NCBI RefSeq assembly: GCF_000607165.1
Contig: NZ_JFZG01000006.1
Coordinates: forward strand, 868,001-932,000
Length of the DNA stretch: 64,000 nucleotides
DNA from: Ralstonia pickettii
GTDB taxonomy: Bacteria; Pseudomonadota; Gammaproteobacteria; Burkholderiales; Burkholderiaceae
Direction: 5' to 3'
Part shown: positions 46,458-55,549 of the stretch, in pieces
Numbering within the stretch: position 1 is the first letter of the stretch
Layout of the letters: every line of letters begins with the position of its first letter
The notes under the pieces: generated by a model
What the model was told of the DNA's origin: nothing
Seen by the model: the letters and a program-made list of their open reading frames with translations, nothing else
Database searches by the model: none
Position numbers and translations under genes: made by a program

Positions 46458-48155
46458 ATGCCGACTTACCCGCTGGTCTCCCATCCAACACTCGACCACA
46501 CGCTGGCCTGGCGTGACGGCGCGCCCGTCTCCGTACGTGCGTTCCTGGCCGATGTGATGGCGCTGGCCACGATGCTGCCGCCGGGCGATCACGTGTTCAA
46601 CGCCTGTTCAGACCGTTACCGCTTTGCCGTCGCGCTGTGTGCGACGCTGGTGGCCGGCAAAGTCAGCCTGCTGCCGCCCATGCAGACGCCGCAGATGGTG
46701 CGTCAGCTTTCGGTGTTTGCGCCCGATGTGTTCTGCCTGCACGATGCGGCCGCCTGCCCCGTCGACCTGCCGGGCTTCCGTTATCCCGATGCGTTGACAG
46801 CCGACACAACGCTCATCGACGTGCCGCAGATCGACGCGTCGCAAGTCATGGCGGTGTTGTTCACGTCTGGATCAACCGGCACGCCGGTGCCGCATCGCAA
46901 AACGTGGGGCGCACTGGTGCGCTGCATGCGCACGGCAGTCGCGCACCTTGGCCTGGACGGCGGGCGCGCCTTCACGCTGGTCGGCACCGTACCACCGCAG
47001 CACATGTACGGCTTTGAGGTGACGGTACTGCTCGCGCTGCAGGGCGGTCTGGCCTTCAGCAACCAGCTGCCGTTCTATCCGGCGGACATTCGCGAAGCGT
47101 TGCTGGCCGTGCCGCAGCCGCGCGTGCTGGTGACCTCGCCGGTGCATCTGCGGGCGCTGCTGGCATCGGAACCCGCGTTGCCAAGCGCATCGCTCGTTCT
47201 GTCGGCCACTGCGCCGCTGTCGCAAACACTGGCGCAGGCGGCCGAGACGCGCCTGTCCGCTCCGCTCCTGGAAATCTACGGCAGCACCGAAACCGGCCAG
47301 GTCGCGACGCGCCGTACCGCACAGGAAACCGCGTGGCATCTGTACCCCGATGTCCGCATGGAATCGCGCTCCGGCACGCCGGAAGACGACGGCCCAACGG
47401 TGTGGGTCCAGGGCGGGCACGTCGAAACCGCGGTGCCGATGGGCGATGCGATTGAGCTGATAGACGAGGCACATTTTCTGCTGCACGGCCGCAAGGCCGA
47501 TCTGATCAACATTGCCGGCAAGCGGTCTTCGCTGGCGTATCTGAATCATCAGCTCAACGCGATTGCGGGTGTGGAAGACGGCGTGTTCTACATGCCGGAC
47601 GATGCGCCCGCCGCCCCGCATACGCACGGCAGCACCGCAGTCACGCGCCTGGTGGCACTCGTTGTGGCGCCGAGCCTTAGCACGGCGGACGTACTGCGCG
47701 CCCTGCATGAGCGCATCGATGCAGCGTTCCTGCCACGCCCGCTGCTGCTGGTAGACGCGCTGCCGCGCAACGAAACCGGCAAACTGGCGCGCGATGTGCT
47801 GGCCGCGCTGGTCGCACAACATTCGCACCGTAACGCACACAAGCCCGACATGCGCTTCACCATTCCCGCTGATCACCCGGCGCTGCCGGGGCACTTTCCC
47901 GGCCACCCGATCGTGCCGGGTGTGGTGCTGCTTGACCACGCGCTCCACACGATCGGTGCGGCGCTGGGCCGCTCGCTTGATGCTTGCAAGATCAGCTCGG
48001 CCAAGTTTCTCAGCCCTGCGGCACCCGGGGAGTTGCTCGACCTCGCGTTCGAGACGACGGCGAGCAACGCCGTCCGCTTCTCGATCCGCGCGGGCGAACG
48101 CGACGTGGCCAGCGGCGTGCTGTCCGCTTCAGCGCCGGAGGGCGTTGCTGCATGA
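46458..48155 (+). CDS. AMP-dependent acyl ligase fused to a C-terminal hotdog dehydratase
   Basis: This 565-residue fusion has two parts. Residues 1-450 are an adenylating enzyme (ATP loop AVLFTSGSTGTPVPHRKTWG; LEIYGSTETGQVATR; PRNETGKLARDVL) able to load an aryl or acyl starter on ACP or CoA. Residues about 460-565 are a FabZ/FabA-like hotdog: FTIPADHPALPGHFPGHPIV, then PGVVLLDHAL. The GHFPG active-site His is present; the acidic residue is Asp, as in FabA, rather than the Glu of FabZ. In E. coli aryl-polyene clusters ligase (ApeH) and dehydratase (ApeI) are separate. The ATG at 46458 is chosen; the longer frame is not ligase-like. Its stop overlaps the acyltransferase start. Confidence 0.87.
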   Translation: MPTYPLVSHPTLDHTLAWRDGAPVSVRAFLADVMALATMLPPGDHVFNACSDRYRFAVALCATLVAGKVSLLPPMQTPQMVRQLSVFAPDVFCLHDAAACPVDLPGFRYPDALTADTTLIDVPQIDASQVMAVLFTSGSTGTPVPHRKTWGALVRCMRTAVAHLGLDGGRAFTLVGTVPPQHMYGFEVTVLLALQGGLAFSNQLPFYPADIREALLAVPQPRVLVTSPVHLRALLASEPALPSASLVLSATAPLSQTLAQAAETRLSAPLLEIYGSTETGQVATRRTAQETAWHLYPDVRMESRSGTPEDDGPTVWVQGGHVETAVPMGDAIELIDEAHFLLHGRKADLINIAGKRSSLAYLNHQLNAIAGVEDGVFYMPDDAPAAPHTHGSTAVTRLVALVVAPSLSTADVLRALHERIDAAFLPRPLLLVDALPRNETGKLARDVLAALVAQHSHRNAHKPDMRFTIPADHPALPGHFPGHPIVPGVVLLDHALHTIGAALGRSLDACKISSAKFLSPAAPGELLDLAFETTASNAVRFSIRAGERDVASGVLSASAPEGVAA

Positions 48156-49114
48156 AGCGCACCGACTGGGCCGAGCGTCCGGAGCGCAGCAACCTCGCGC
48201 TGCTGCGCGTGATGACGTGGCTCTCGCTGCGGCTTGGGCGGCCGTTCGGCCGGGTTCTGCTGTGGCTGATTGCGGTGTACTTCGTGGCGGCCTCTCCGGC
48301 GGCGCGGCGTGCTTCGCGTGACTATCTGCGCCGCGCGCTCGGCCGGCCAGCCACGCTGCGCGACGTGTTCCGCCACATGTTCACCTTCGGCACGACCATC
48401 CATGACCGCATTTATCTGATCAGCGGGCGCTTCGATCTGTTCGACGTCGAGTTGCAGGGCCAGCAGCACATACACGACGTGCTGGCGCAGGGGCGCGGTG
48501 CATTCCTGCTGGGCGCGCACCTGGGCAGCTTCGAGGTGGTGCGCGCGCTCGGCCGTACGGTGCCCAACCTGCGCGTGGCCGTCGCCATGTATGAAGAGAA
48601 CGCCCGCAACATCAACGCCGCGGTTGCCGCCATCAACCCGGCGGCGGCGCCGGAGGTCATTCCGCTGGGGCGCGTAGACGCAATGCTGCACGTGCGCGAG
48701 GCGCTGGACGACAACCGGCTCGTCGGCATGCTGGCCGATCGCACGCTGTTGCGCGATGCGGGGCCATCAATCCAGCGCAGGGATTTTCTCGGCAGCCCGG
48801 CAGCGTTTCCGCTCGGGCCGCTGCACATGGCCGCCATGCTGAAGCGCCCCGTGCTCTTCATGACGGGGCTGCACTTGGGCGGCAATCGCTACGCCGTGCA
48901 TTTCGATCCGTTGGCGGACTTCACCGATGTGCGCCGCGAAGATCGCGCCGCCGCCGTGCAAGCCGCGCTCGGCCGCTATGTGGAACGCGTCGAACATTAC
49001 TGCCGCACCGCCCCGTACAACTGGTTCAATTACTTCGACTTCTGGCAGGATGCCGACGCGGCCGGCGCGCAGAATCACACCCCGGCCGAGCGCCAGACCA
49101 CCCAAACGCCATGA
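48152..49114 (+). CDS. LpxL/HtrB-like acyltransferase
   Basis: This 320-residue protein of the lysophospholipid acyltransferase superfamily (lipid A acyltransferase branch) has an N-terminal membrane helix (GRVLLWLIAVYFVAASPAAR). The acceptor-site motif is FLLGAHLGSFEVVRALGR, where His and Glu give the HxxxxE catalytic pair. LVGMLADRTLLRDAGP and FPLGPLHMAAMLKRPVLFM complete the core. In polyene clusters this enzyme likely attaches the polyene acyl chain to its lipid carrier. ATGA overlaps at both ends couple it to the ligase-dehydratase and LolA-like genes. Confidence 0.87.
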   Translation: MKRTDWAERPERSNLALLRVMTWLSLRLGRPFGRVLLWLIAVYFVAASPAARRASRDYLRRALGRPATLRDVFRHMFTFGTTIHDRIYLISGRFDLFDVELQGQQHIHDVLAQGRGAFLLGAHLGSFEVVRALGRTVPNLRVAVAMYEENARNINAAVAAINPAAAPEVIPLGRVDAMLHVREALDDNRLVGMLADRTLLRDAGPSIQRRDFLGSPAAFPLGPLHMAAMLKRPVLFMTGLHLGGNRYAVHFDPLADFTDVRREDRAAAVQAALGRYVERVEHYCRTAPYNWFNYFDFWQDADAAGAQNHTPAERQTTQTP

Positions 49115-49707
49115 CTGCAACGCGCCCCTTCCTACGCGCCCTTCTGGCCCTGCTCGCAGCCAGCATGTTGGCCGCGACCGCCCACGCCGCGGATACCGTC
49201 TGGACGCTCGACCGCCTGATGTCCACGCTTGCACGCAACAAGTCGGGGCGCGCGACATTCACGGAAACGAAGACGCTGTCGATTGCAGCCCAGCCCATCG
49301 AATCGTCCGGCGAGTTGGTGTTCGTGGCGCCCGATCATCTGGAAAAGCACACGCTGGCTCCCAAGCCAGAGCACCTCGTGATTGACGGCGACAAGCTGAC
49401 CGTGGAGCGCAACCAGCGCAAGTTCACGATGCCGCTGTCGCAATACCCGGAGCTGGGCGCCTTCATCGAAAGCATCCGCGCCACGCTGGCCGGCAACCGC
49501 TACGCGCTCGAAGCGATTTACAAGGTCGCCATCGCTGGCCACGGCGATGACTGGACGCTCACCCTTTCGCCCATCGACACGCGCATGCAGCAGGTGGTCC
49601 ACACCATCACGCTGGAGGGCACGCGCGATGTCCTGCGCAGCGTCGCCATCCGCCAGGCCGATGGCGATCATTCGCTGATGCGCCTTCAACGCGTGCCGGG
49701 CAACTAA
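49111..49707 (+). CDS. LolA-like outer-membrane lipoprotein carrier protein
   Basis: This 198-residue periplasmic protein has a signal peptide (LRALLALLAASMLAATAHAAD) and a LolA-like fold: TFTETKTLSIAAQPIESSG, ELVFVAPDHLEKHTLAPKPE and VEALYK-like YALEAIYKVAIAG. In aryl-polyene clusters this ApeL-type protein is thought to carry the polyene lipid across the periplasm in place of lipoproteins. It starts with an ATGA overlap on the acyltransferase stop and is followed after 13 bp by the MMPL exporter, a pairing that supports a joint export role. Confidence 0.88.
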   Translation: MTATRPFLRALLALLAASMLAATAHAADTVWTLDRLMSTLARNKSGRATFTETKTLSIAAQPIESSGELVFVAPDHLEKHTLAPKPEHLVIDGDKLTVERNQRKFTMPLSQYPELGAFIESIRATLAGNRYALEAIYKVAIAGHGDDWTLTLSPIDTRMQQVVHTITLEGTRDVLRSVAIRQADGDHSLMRLQRVPGN

Positions 49708-49720
49708 GGACGCCGCGCAC

Positions 49721-52141
49721 ATGAAACGCTTGCACGCCCTGCGACGGCCCGCTGTGCTGGTCTGGTTGATCGGCCTGCTGCTGTGCGCGATCGTGATCGG
49801 GCGCACAAGCTTTACAGCGGACCTGTCGGCGTTTCTTCCGCGCTCGCCGAGTGCCGAGCAACGCGTGCTGGTCGACCAGTTGCGCGAGGGGCTGGTGTCA
49901 CGGCTCATCCTCGTCGGGATCGAGGGGAGTGACGCAGCCACCCGCGCCACGCTGTCGAAGCAGCTCGCCGCCACGCTGCGCGCCGACCCGCAGTTCAGCG
50001 CCGTCAACAACGGCGAGCCCGTGAGCGAAGCGCGCGACCGGCAGTTCGTCTTCGACCACCGCTACGTGCTCAGCCCCGCTATCACGCCGCAGCGCTTTTC
50101 CGCAGAAGGTCTGCACGCGGCGCTAGGCGAGAGCCTGGACCTGCTCAGTTCGTCAGCCGGGCTGTTTGCCAAGAACATGCTGCCGCGCGACCCGACCGGC
50201 GAGGTGGCGGCACTTGTCAGCCAGTTCGACAACACCGCGCTGCCGTCGTCCATGCATGGCGTGTGGGTGTCGCGTGATGGCCAGCGTGCCGTGCTGGTCG
50301 TGCAGACAACGGCCGCCGGCTCTGACACCGACGCTCAGGCGCGTGCCATCGACACCGTGCACCGCGCGTTCGATGCGGTTGCACGCACGGTGCCGAACGC
50401 CGCATCGGCGCGCATCCTGCTGACCGGCCCGGGCGTGTTCTCCGTCGAGTCGCGCGACACCATCAAGCACGACGTCGAGCGGCTTTCCACAGTCAGCCTC
50501 GTGCTCGTGGTGGCGCTGCTGCTGACGGTGTACCGCTCGCCGCGCACGGTGGCGCTGGGGTTGCTGCCGGTGCTGTCCGGCGTGGCGGCCGGCGTGGCAG
50601 CGGTCAGCCTCACGTTTGGGGCCGTGCACGGGCTCACGCTCGGGTTCGGCACCACGCTCATCGGCGAGGCGGTCGACTATTCGATCTACCTCTTCGTGCA
50701 ATCTGCCCGCCTGCGTGGCGCCACCCCCAACGACAGCCTGCGAGCATGGATCAACACGTACTGGCCGACCATCCGCCTGGGTGTGCTGACCTCGGTATGC
50801 GGCTTTGCGTCGATGCTGTTCTCGGGCTTTCCGGGGCTCGTGCAGTTGGGACTGTATTCGATTGTGGGGTTGGTGACAGCGGCACTTGTCACGCGCTACG
50901 TGTTGCCGCATCTGCGTGGTGCAGACGTGGCGACGCGGGACGTATCGCGCGTGGGGACGTGGCTCGCACAGGCCACACATGCTGCACCGCGTCTGCGCTG
51001 GGTGTTGGCGGTGGTGCTCGTCGGTGCATGTGCGGCGCTGGTGCTGCATCGCGATGGCCTGTGGAGCCGCGAACTCGCTGCGCTGAGCCCCGTACCCGCG
51101 AAGAGCCAAGCACTCGACGCCAGCCTGCGTGCAGACGTGGGGGCGCCCGACGTGCGCTATCTGGTGGTGGTTCCGGCCGCAACCGAACAGGCCGCGCTTG
51201 AAGGCGCCGAGAAGGTCGCCGCGCAACTGCAACCGCTGGTGGACAACGGCGTGCTCGCTGGCTTCGAGAACCCCGCGCGCTATCTGCCGAGCGATGCCAC
51301 GCAGCGCGCTCGCCTGGCAAGCCTGCCCGCCGCTGATGCACTGGCTGCACGCATGCGCGGCGCCGTTGAAGATCAGCCGATCCGCGTGAAGCCTGATCTC
51401 TTCGCCCCGTTCATCGCCGATGTGGATGCAGCACGCGCGCAGCCCCTCTTGCGGCGCGCAGACCTGAAAGGCACATCGATGGCATTGGCGGTGGAGGCAC
51501 TGCTGACGGAACACGCCGGCCAATGGAGCGCCATGCTGCCATTGCGCGCACCGTCAGGCGCGCCGGCCACCGCCACAAATGCATCCAATCCGTCCAGCCT
51601 GGATGCCGCCCCGATTCGCGCCGCCGTCGAGCATGCGAGCGTACCCGGCGCGCTCTTCGTCGACATGAAGGCCGAGGCTGATCGGCTGTATGTGAACTAC
51701 GTGCGGGAAGACCTTCGCCTGTCGCTGGCCGGTTTTGGGGCGATCGCGTTGCTGCTGCTCGTGGCGCTGCGCTCTCCGCAGCGGACCCTCCGCGCGTTGG
51801 CGCCCCTGGTGGCGGCGGTGCTGGTGGTGACGGCCGGCTTTGCGCTGGCACGCGTGCCGCTGACCATCCTGCATCTGGTGGGCATGCTGCTGATCGTGGC
51901 GGTGGGATCGAACTACGCGCTGTTCTTCAATCAACGCACGCAGGCCATTGCGCCGCAGACGCTGGTGTCACTGCTGGTGGCGAATTTGGCGACGGTGGCC
52001 GGCTTCGGCCTGCTGGCATTCTCGCGGGTGCCGATGTTGGAAACATTCGGGCTGACCGTCGGGCCGGGCGCCATGCTTGCGCTGGTGTTTGCCGCCATTC
52101 TCGCGCCACGCGCCAATCACGATCAGCACCCAGCCGCATGA
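49721..52141 (+). CDS. MMPL/RND-type exporter of the polyene cluster
   Basis: This 806-residue RND-superfamily protein has a first membrane helix at about residue 10 (AVLVWLIGLLLCAIVIGR), a large periplasmic loop, then a six-helix bundle (VSLVLVVALLLTVYRSPRTV; GLTLGFGTTLIGEAVDYSIY with the functional Asp). A second periplasmic loop and a second bundle follow (FGAIALLLLVALRSPQRTLR; LIVAVGSNYALFFNQRTQAI). The two-fold repeat and 12 helices fit MMPL/ApeM-like exporters of lipidic products. It lies between the LolA-like and deacetylase genes, and its stop overlaps the next start by ATGA. Confidence 0.9.
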   Translation: MKRLHALRRPAVLVWLIGLLLCAIVIGRTSFTADLSAFLPRSPSAEQRVLVDQLREGLVSRLILVGIEGSDAATRATLSKQLAATLRADPQFSAVNNGEPVSEARDRQFVFDHRYVLSPAITPQRFSAEGLHAALGESLDLLSSSAGLFAKNMLPRDPTGEVAALVSQFDNTALPSSMHGVWVSRDGQRAVLVVQTTAAGSDTDAQARAIDTVHRAFDAVARTVPNAASARILLTGPGVFSVESRDTIKHDVERLSTVSLVLVVALLLTVYRSPRTVALGLLPVLSGVAAGVAAVSLTFGAVHGLTLGFGTTLIGEAVDYSIYLFVQSARLRGATPNDSLRAWINTYWPTIRLGVLTSVCGFASMLFSGFPGLVQLGLYSIVGLVTAALVTRYVLPHLRGADVATRDVSRVGTWLAQATHAAPRLRWVLAVVLVGACAALVLHRDGLWSRELAALSPVPAKSQALDASLRADVGAPDVRYLVVVPAATEQAALEGAEKVAAQLQPLVDNGVLAGFENPARYLPSDATQRARLASLPAADALAARMRGAVEDQPIRVKPDLFAPFIADVDAARAQPLLRRADLKGTSMALAVEALLTEHAGQWSAMLPLRAPSGAPATATNASNPSSLDAAPIRAAVEHASVPGALFVDMKAEADRLYVNYVREDLRLSLAGFGAIALLLLVALRSPQRTLRALAPLVAAVLVVTAGFALARVPLTILHLVGMLLIVAVGSNYALFFNQRTQAIAPQTLVSLLVANLATVAGFGLLAFSRVPMLETFGLTVGPGAMLALVFAAILAPRANHDQHPAA

Positions 52142-53001
52142 ACTCATCGATCACCACACCGCCTGGCAACGCCCGCCGCTGGAAGCCGACACCGCTGATC
52201 AGCGGCGCGCTCGCGCTGCATGCCGGCGCGGCGGTTGCCGTTGCGACCGCCCCATCGACATGGCCATGGGCGGGCGGCAGCGTCATCGCCTCGCATCTGG
52301 TGCTGATGGCGGGTGGACTGTGGCCGCGCAGCGCGTGGCTCGGCCCGAACTGGACGCATCTGCCCGCCACCGCCGGCCGGCAGATCGCGTTGACCATCGA
52401 CGACGGCCCTGACCCCGATGTCACACCGCGCGTGCTGGATGTGCTTGACCTGTACGGTGTCAAGGCCACCTTCTTCTGCATCGGCGAATTGGCGCAGCGG
52501 CACCCGCGCTGCGTCGAGGCCATCGTCGCGCGCGGGCACGCGGTGGAAAACCACAGCCAGCGCCATCGGCATACGTTCTCGCTGCAGGCGCCGGGCGCGT
52601 TGCGGCGCGAGATTGCTGCCGCGCAGGACACGCTCGCGCAGATCACCGGCATGCGCCCGCTGTTCTTTCGAGCGCCGGCCGGACTGCGCAATCCGTTTCT
52701 CGAACCGGTGCTGTGTCAGCTTGGCCTGCAGTTGGCGAGCTGGACGCGCCGCGGCTTCGATACCCGCTCGCGCAATGCCGACGCTATCGCCCAGCGCCTG
52801 CTGCACGGTCTGGCGCCACAAGACATCCTGCTGCTCCACGATGGCCATGCGGCGCGCGATGCGCACGGCACGCCCATCATATTGGCCGTATTGCCGAAGG
52901 TGCTCGAAGCCGCCGCCCGCGCGCAATTGCCGTGCACGACCTTGCGCGCAGCCCTCGCGCCGGCGTCCCCGGAGGCCACGCGCCCGCAACGGGTCATTTG
53001 A
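52138..53001 (+). CDS. polysaccharide deacetylase (NodB homology domain)
   Basis: This is a 287-residue protein with two or three short hydrophobic segments before residue 75, then a NodB deacetylase domain: QIALTIDDGPDPDVTPRVLD (metal Asp pair), VENHSQRHRHTFSL (HSxxH metal ligands) and RPLFFRAPAGLRNPF (catalytic base region). The domain is complete, so a metal-dependent N- or O-deacetylase is expected, probably membrane-anchored. It is coupled by ATGA to the exporter gene and followed by the ketosynthase. Deacetylases are not core genes of classic aryl-polyene clusters, so it may trim a sugar acceptor. Confidence 0.88.
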   Translation: MNSSITTPPGNARRWKPTPLISGALALHAGAAVAVATAPSTWPWAGGSVIASHLVLMAGGLWPRSAWLGPNWTHLPATAGRQIALTIDDGPDPDVTPRVLDVLDLYGVKATFFCIGELAQRHPRCVEAIVARGHAVENHSQRHRHTFSLQAPGALRREIAAAQDTLAQITGMRPLFFRAPAGLRNPFLEPVLCQLGLQLASWTRRGFDTRSRNADAIAQRLLHGLAPQDILLLHDGHAARDAHGTPIILAVLPKVLEAAARAQLPCTTLRAALAPASPEATRPQRVI

Positions 53002-53073
53002 TAAAATTTGTCAACGATTGGCGCCCCGTCTGCCGAGTCACCCCACCCAACAATTGCCGCGACACCATCCCCA

Positions 53074-54291
53074 GTGAAGCCCGTCCTGCTCACGCATTTC
53101 ACCGCCACAAGCTGCCTCGGACGTGGCCTAGACGCCACGCTCGACGCGTTGCGCGGGCAACGGGGCGGGCTCACGCCGTGTAACTTCCCACGCGCCGAAC
53201 TCGACACGTGGATCGGCGAAGTGCTTGGTACTGATGTCACGCCCGTGCGTGCAGACCTAGCCGATTTCGACTGCCGCAACAACCGGCTCGCCCAGATCGG
53301 CCTCACGCAGGACGGCTTTGCCGAAGCTGTCGAAACCGCCAAGGCGCGCCATGGCGCTGGACGCGTCGGCGTGTTCATTGGCACCAGCACGTCGGGCATT
53401 CTCGAAACCGAACGTGCCTACCAGCAGCGCGACCCGCAAACGGGGGCGCTGCCGGCAAACTTTCACTACGCACAGACGCACAACATCTATTCGCCCGCCG
53501 CGTTTGTGCGGGCGTACTTTGGGTTGGGCGGACCGGCCATGGTGATCTCGTCGGCGTGTTCGTCGGGGGCCAAGGTGTTTGCCTCGGCGCGGCGCATGCT
53601 GGCGGCGGGCCTGATCGATGCGGCGGTCGTGGGCGGCGTCGATTCGCTGTGCCTGACCGCGCTGTACGGGTTCAACTCGCTGGAGCTGCTGTCGCGGCAA
53701 CCGTGCCGGCCGTATGATGCCGCGCGCGACGGCATCTCCATCGGCGAGGCCGCAGCCTTTGCGCTGCTGGAGCGTGCCCCCGAGGCGAAGGGCGCGCTGG
53801 ACGACGATGCAATCCTGCTGCTCGGCATTGGCGAATCGAGCGATGCGCATCACATGTCCTCGCCGCATCCGGAAGGGCTGGGCGCACGCGCTGCCATGGC
53901 GCAAGCGCTGGCCACAAGCGGGCTGGCAGCAACAGACATCGATTACATCAATCTGCACGGCACCGGCACGCCCAGCAATGACGCCGCGGAGGCACGCGCC
54001 ATCCATGCGATGTTCGACGGCACGGCGTGCAGCTCGACCAAGGGTGCGACCGGCCACACACTGGGCGCGGCGGGTGCATTGGAAGCGGTGATCACAGCGC
54101 TGGCGCTGCGCCATCAATTGCTGCCTGCCGGCATCAACACCACGCAGCCGGACCCGACCTTGGCCGTCAACTACCTGACGTCGAGCCACCACGCCCCTGT
54201 TCGCACCGCGCTCAGCAACGCCTTCGGATTTGGCGGCACGAATTGCAGCCTGGTCTTCGGCCGCGCAGACCACGTGAGGCTTTCGTCATGA
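53074..54291 (+). CDS. beta-ketoacyl-ACP synthase (KS) of the polyene cluster
   Basis: This 405-residue KAS II-like condensing enzyme has a complete Cys-His-His triad. Cys162 lies in ISSACSSGAKVFASARRM, His295 in NLHGTGTPSNDAAE, and His328 in STKGATGHTLGAAGALEA. It would elongate the polyene chain with malonyl-ACP. Start: the GTG at 53074 begins close to the first KS strand (KPVLLTHFTATSCLGRG); a TTG at 53008 is the longer alternative. Neither has a clear ribosome site. Its stop overlaps the chain-length-factor start by ATGA, so the two probably form a heterodimer like type II PKS KS-CLF pairs. Confidence 0.92.
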   Translation: MKPVLLTHFTATSCLGRGLDATLDALRGQRGGLTPCNFPRAELDTWIGEVLGTDVTPVRADLADFDCRNNRLAQIGLTQDGFAEAVETAKARHGAGRVGVFIGTSTSGILETERAYQQRDPQTGALPANFHYAQTHNIYSPAAFVRAYFGLGGPAMVISSACSSGAKVFASARRMLAAGLIDAAVVGGVDSLCLTALYGFNSLELLSRQPCRPYDAARDGISIGEAAAFALLERAPEAKGALDDDAILLLGIGESSDAHHMSSPHPEGLGARAAMAQALATSGLAATDIDYINLHGTGTPSNDAAEARAIHAMFDGTACSSTKGATGHTLGAAGALEAVITALALRHQLLPAGINTTQPDPTLAVNYLTSSHHAPVRTALSNAFGFGGTNCSLVFGRADHVRLSS

Positions 54292-55091
54292 CCCGACTGC
54301 GCGCCTTCATCGACAGCATCGGCGTGTTGGGCCCCGGTCTGCGGGATTGGCCGCACGCCGCTGACGTGCTCGCCGGGCGCACGCCGTACGCGCACGCACC
54401 GACCGAGTTGCCGCCGCCGGCCGGCCTGCCATCGGTCGAGCGCCGCCGCACGGGGCCCGTAGTCAAGCTGGCGCTGGCAGTCGGTCACGAGGCCGTCGCA
54501 GCCAGTGGACGCGATGCCGCGACGCTGGCCACCGTCTTCAGTTCGTCCGGCGGCGATGGCCAAAACTGCCACGCCATCTGCGAAACCCTGGCGAGCGACG
54601 ATCGCAAGCTCTCGCCCACGCGCTTCCACAACTCCGTGCACAACGCCCCCGCGGGCTACTGGAGCATCGCCACGCACGCGATGGCGCCGTCCAATGTGCT
54701 GTGCGCGTACGACGGTAGCTTTGCCGCCGGCCTGCTGGACAGCCTCTGTCAGGTTGTGATTGACGCCACACCCACCCTGCTGATCGCGTATGACGGCGAG
54801 TACCCGGAACCGTTGAACGCGGTGCGGCCCGTGCCCGATACGTTTGCGGTGGCGATGGTCCTTGCACCCGAAGCCGGCCCGCGCACGCTCGCGCGTATTG
54901 ACGTCGCGCTGACCGACACGGCGTCCACGGCGCTGACACAACCCGGGCTCGAAACGCTGTGGCGCGGCAACGCCGCAGCCCGCGCGCTGCCGCTGCTGGA
55001 AGCGTTGGCGGCACGGCGCGCAGCCAACGTCGTGCTCGACTATCTGCCCGAGACCCGCCTGCAGGTCAGCATCACCTTCGGCACGCCATGA
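54288..55091 (+). CDS. ketosynthase-like chain-length factor
   Basis: This 267-residue protein resembles the N-terminal half of a thiolase-fold ketosynthase (MTRLRAFIDSIGVLGPGLRD; LATVFSSSGGDGQNCHAICE; RFHNSVHNAPAGYWSIATH). The nucleophilic Cys of active ketosynthases is absent at the ATHAMAPSN position, and it is shorter than a full KS. This matches the beta-ketoacyl synthase chain-length-factor family (ketoacyl-synt_2) encoded next to aryl-polyene KS genes, where it controls chain length as partner of the active KS. Start and stop both overlap neighbours by ATGA. Confidence 0.87.
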   Translation: MTRLRAFIDSIGVLGPGLRDWPHAADVLAGRTPYAHAPTELPPPAGLPSVERRRTGPVVKLALAVGHEAVAASGRDAATLATVFSSSGGDGQNCHAICETLASDDRKLSPTRFHNSVHNAPAGYWSIATHAMAPSNVLCAYDGSFAAGLLDSLCQVVIDATPTLLIAYDGEYPEPLNAVRPVPDTFAVAMVLAPEAGPRTLARIDVALTDTASTALTQPGLETLWRGNAAARALPLLEALAARRAANVVLDYLPETRLQVSITFGTP

Positions 55092-55549
55092 CGTCAAGCG
55101 TGCAGCCATCTCCGCCACTCGACCGCAACTGGATCGCGGCGCGCATTCCGCACAGCGGCGCGATGTGCCTGCTGGACGCGGTCGTCGCATGGGACGACGC
55201 ACACATCCATTGCAGCGCCACGAGCCATCGTGACACTGCCAACCCGTTGCGCTCGCACGGCCAGTTGGCTGCTGTCTGCGGCATCGAGTACGCCGCTCAG
55301 GCGATGGCCGTGCATGGCGCCCTGTGCGATGCTGCGCAAGCCCGGCCGCGCGCCGGTTTTCTCGCCAGCGTGCGCAGCGTTGAAGCGCACGTCCCGCGCC
55401 TCGACACCATCGACTCGCCGCTCGACATCGAAGCCGAACGCATTGGCGGCGACGGCAACAACGTGCTGTACCGATTCACCGTGCGCAGTGGCGCACGCAT
55501 CCTGTTGACCGGCCGCGCCGCTGTGGTGCTCGACGCGTCCGTTGCATGA
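55088..55549 (+). CDS. ApeP-like 3-hydroxyacyl-ACP dehydratase
   Basis: This 153-residue hotdog-fold protein contains RIPHSGAMCLLDAVVAWDDA and ANPLRSHGQLAAVCGIEYAA, followed by QAMAVHGAL, the pattern of the ApeP/FabZ-related dehydratases of aryl-polyene clusters. It would remove water from 3-hydroxyacyl-ACP to form the trans double bond; with the fused hotdog domain of the ligase it gives the cluster two dehydratase units. The start is the ATG at 55088, overlapping the chain-length-factor stop. Its TGA overlaps the next small gene. Confidence 0.87.
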   Translation: MTSSVQPSPPLDRNWIAARIPHSGAMCLLDAVVAWDDAHIHCSATSHRDTANPLRSHGQLAAVCGIEYAAQAMAVHGALCDAAQARPRAGFLASVRSVEAHVPRLDTIDSPLDIEAERIGGDGNNVLYRFTVRSGARILLTGRAAVVLDASVA

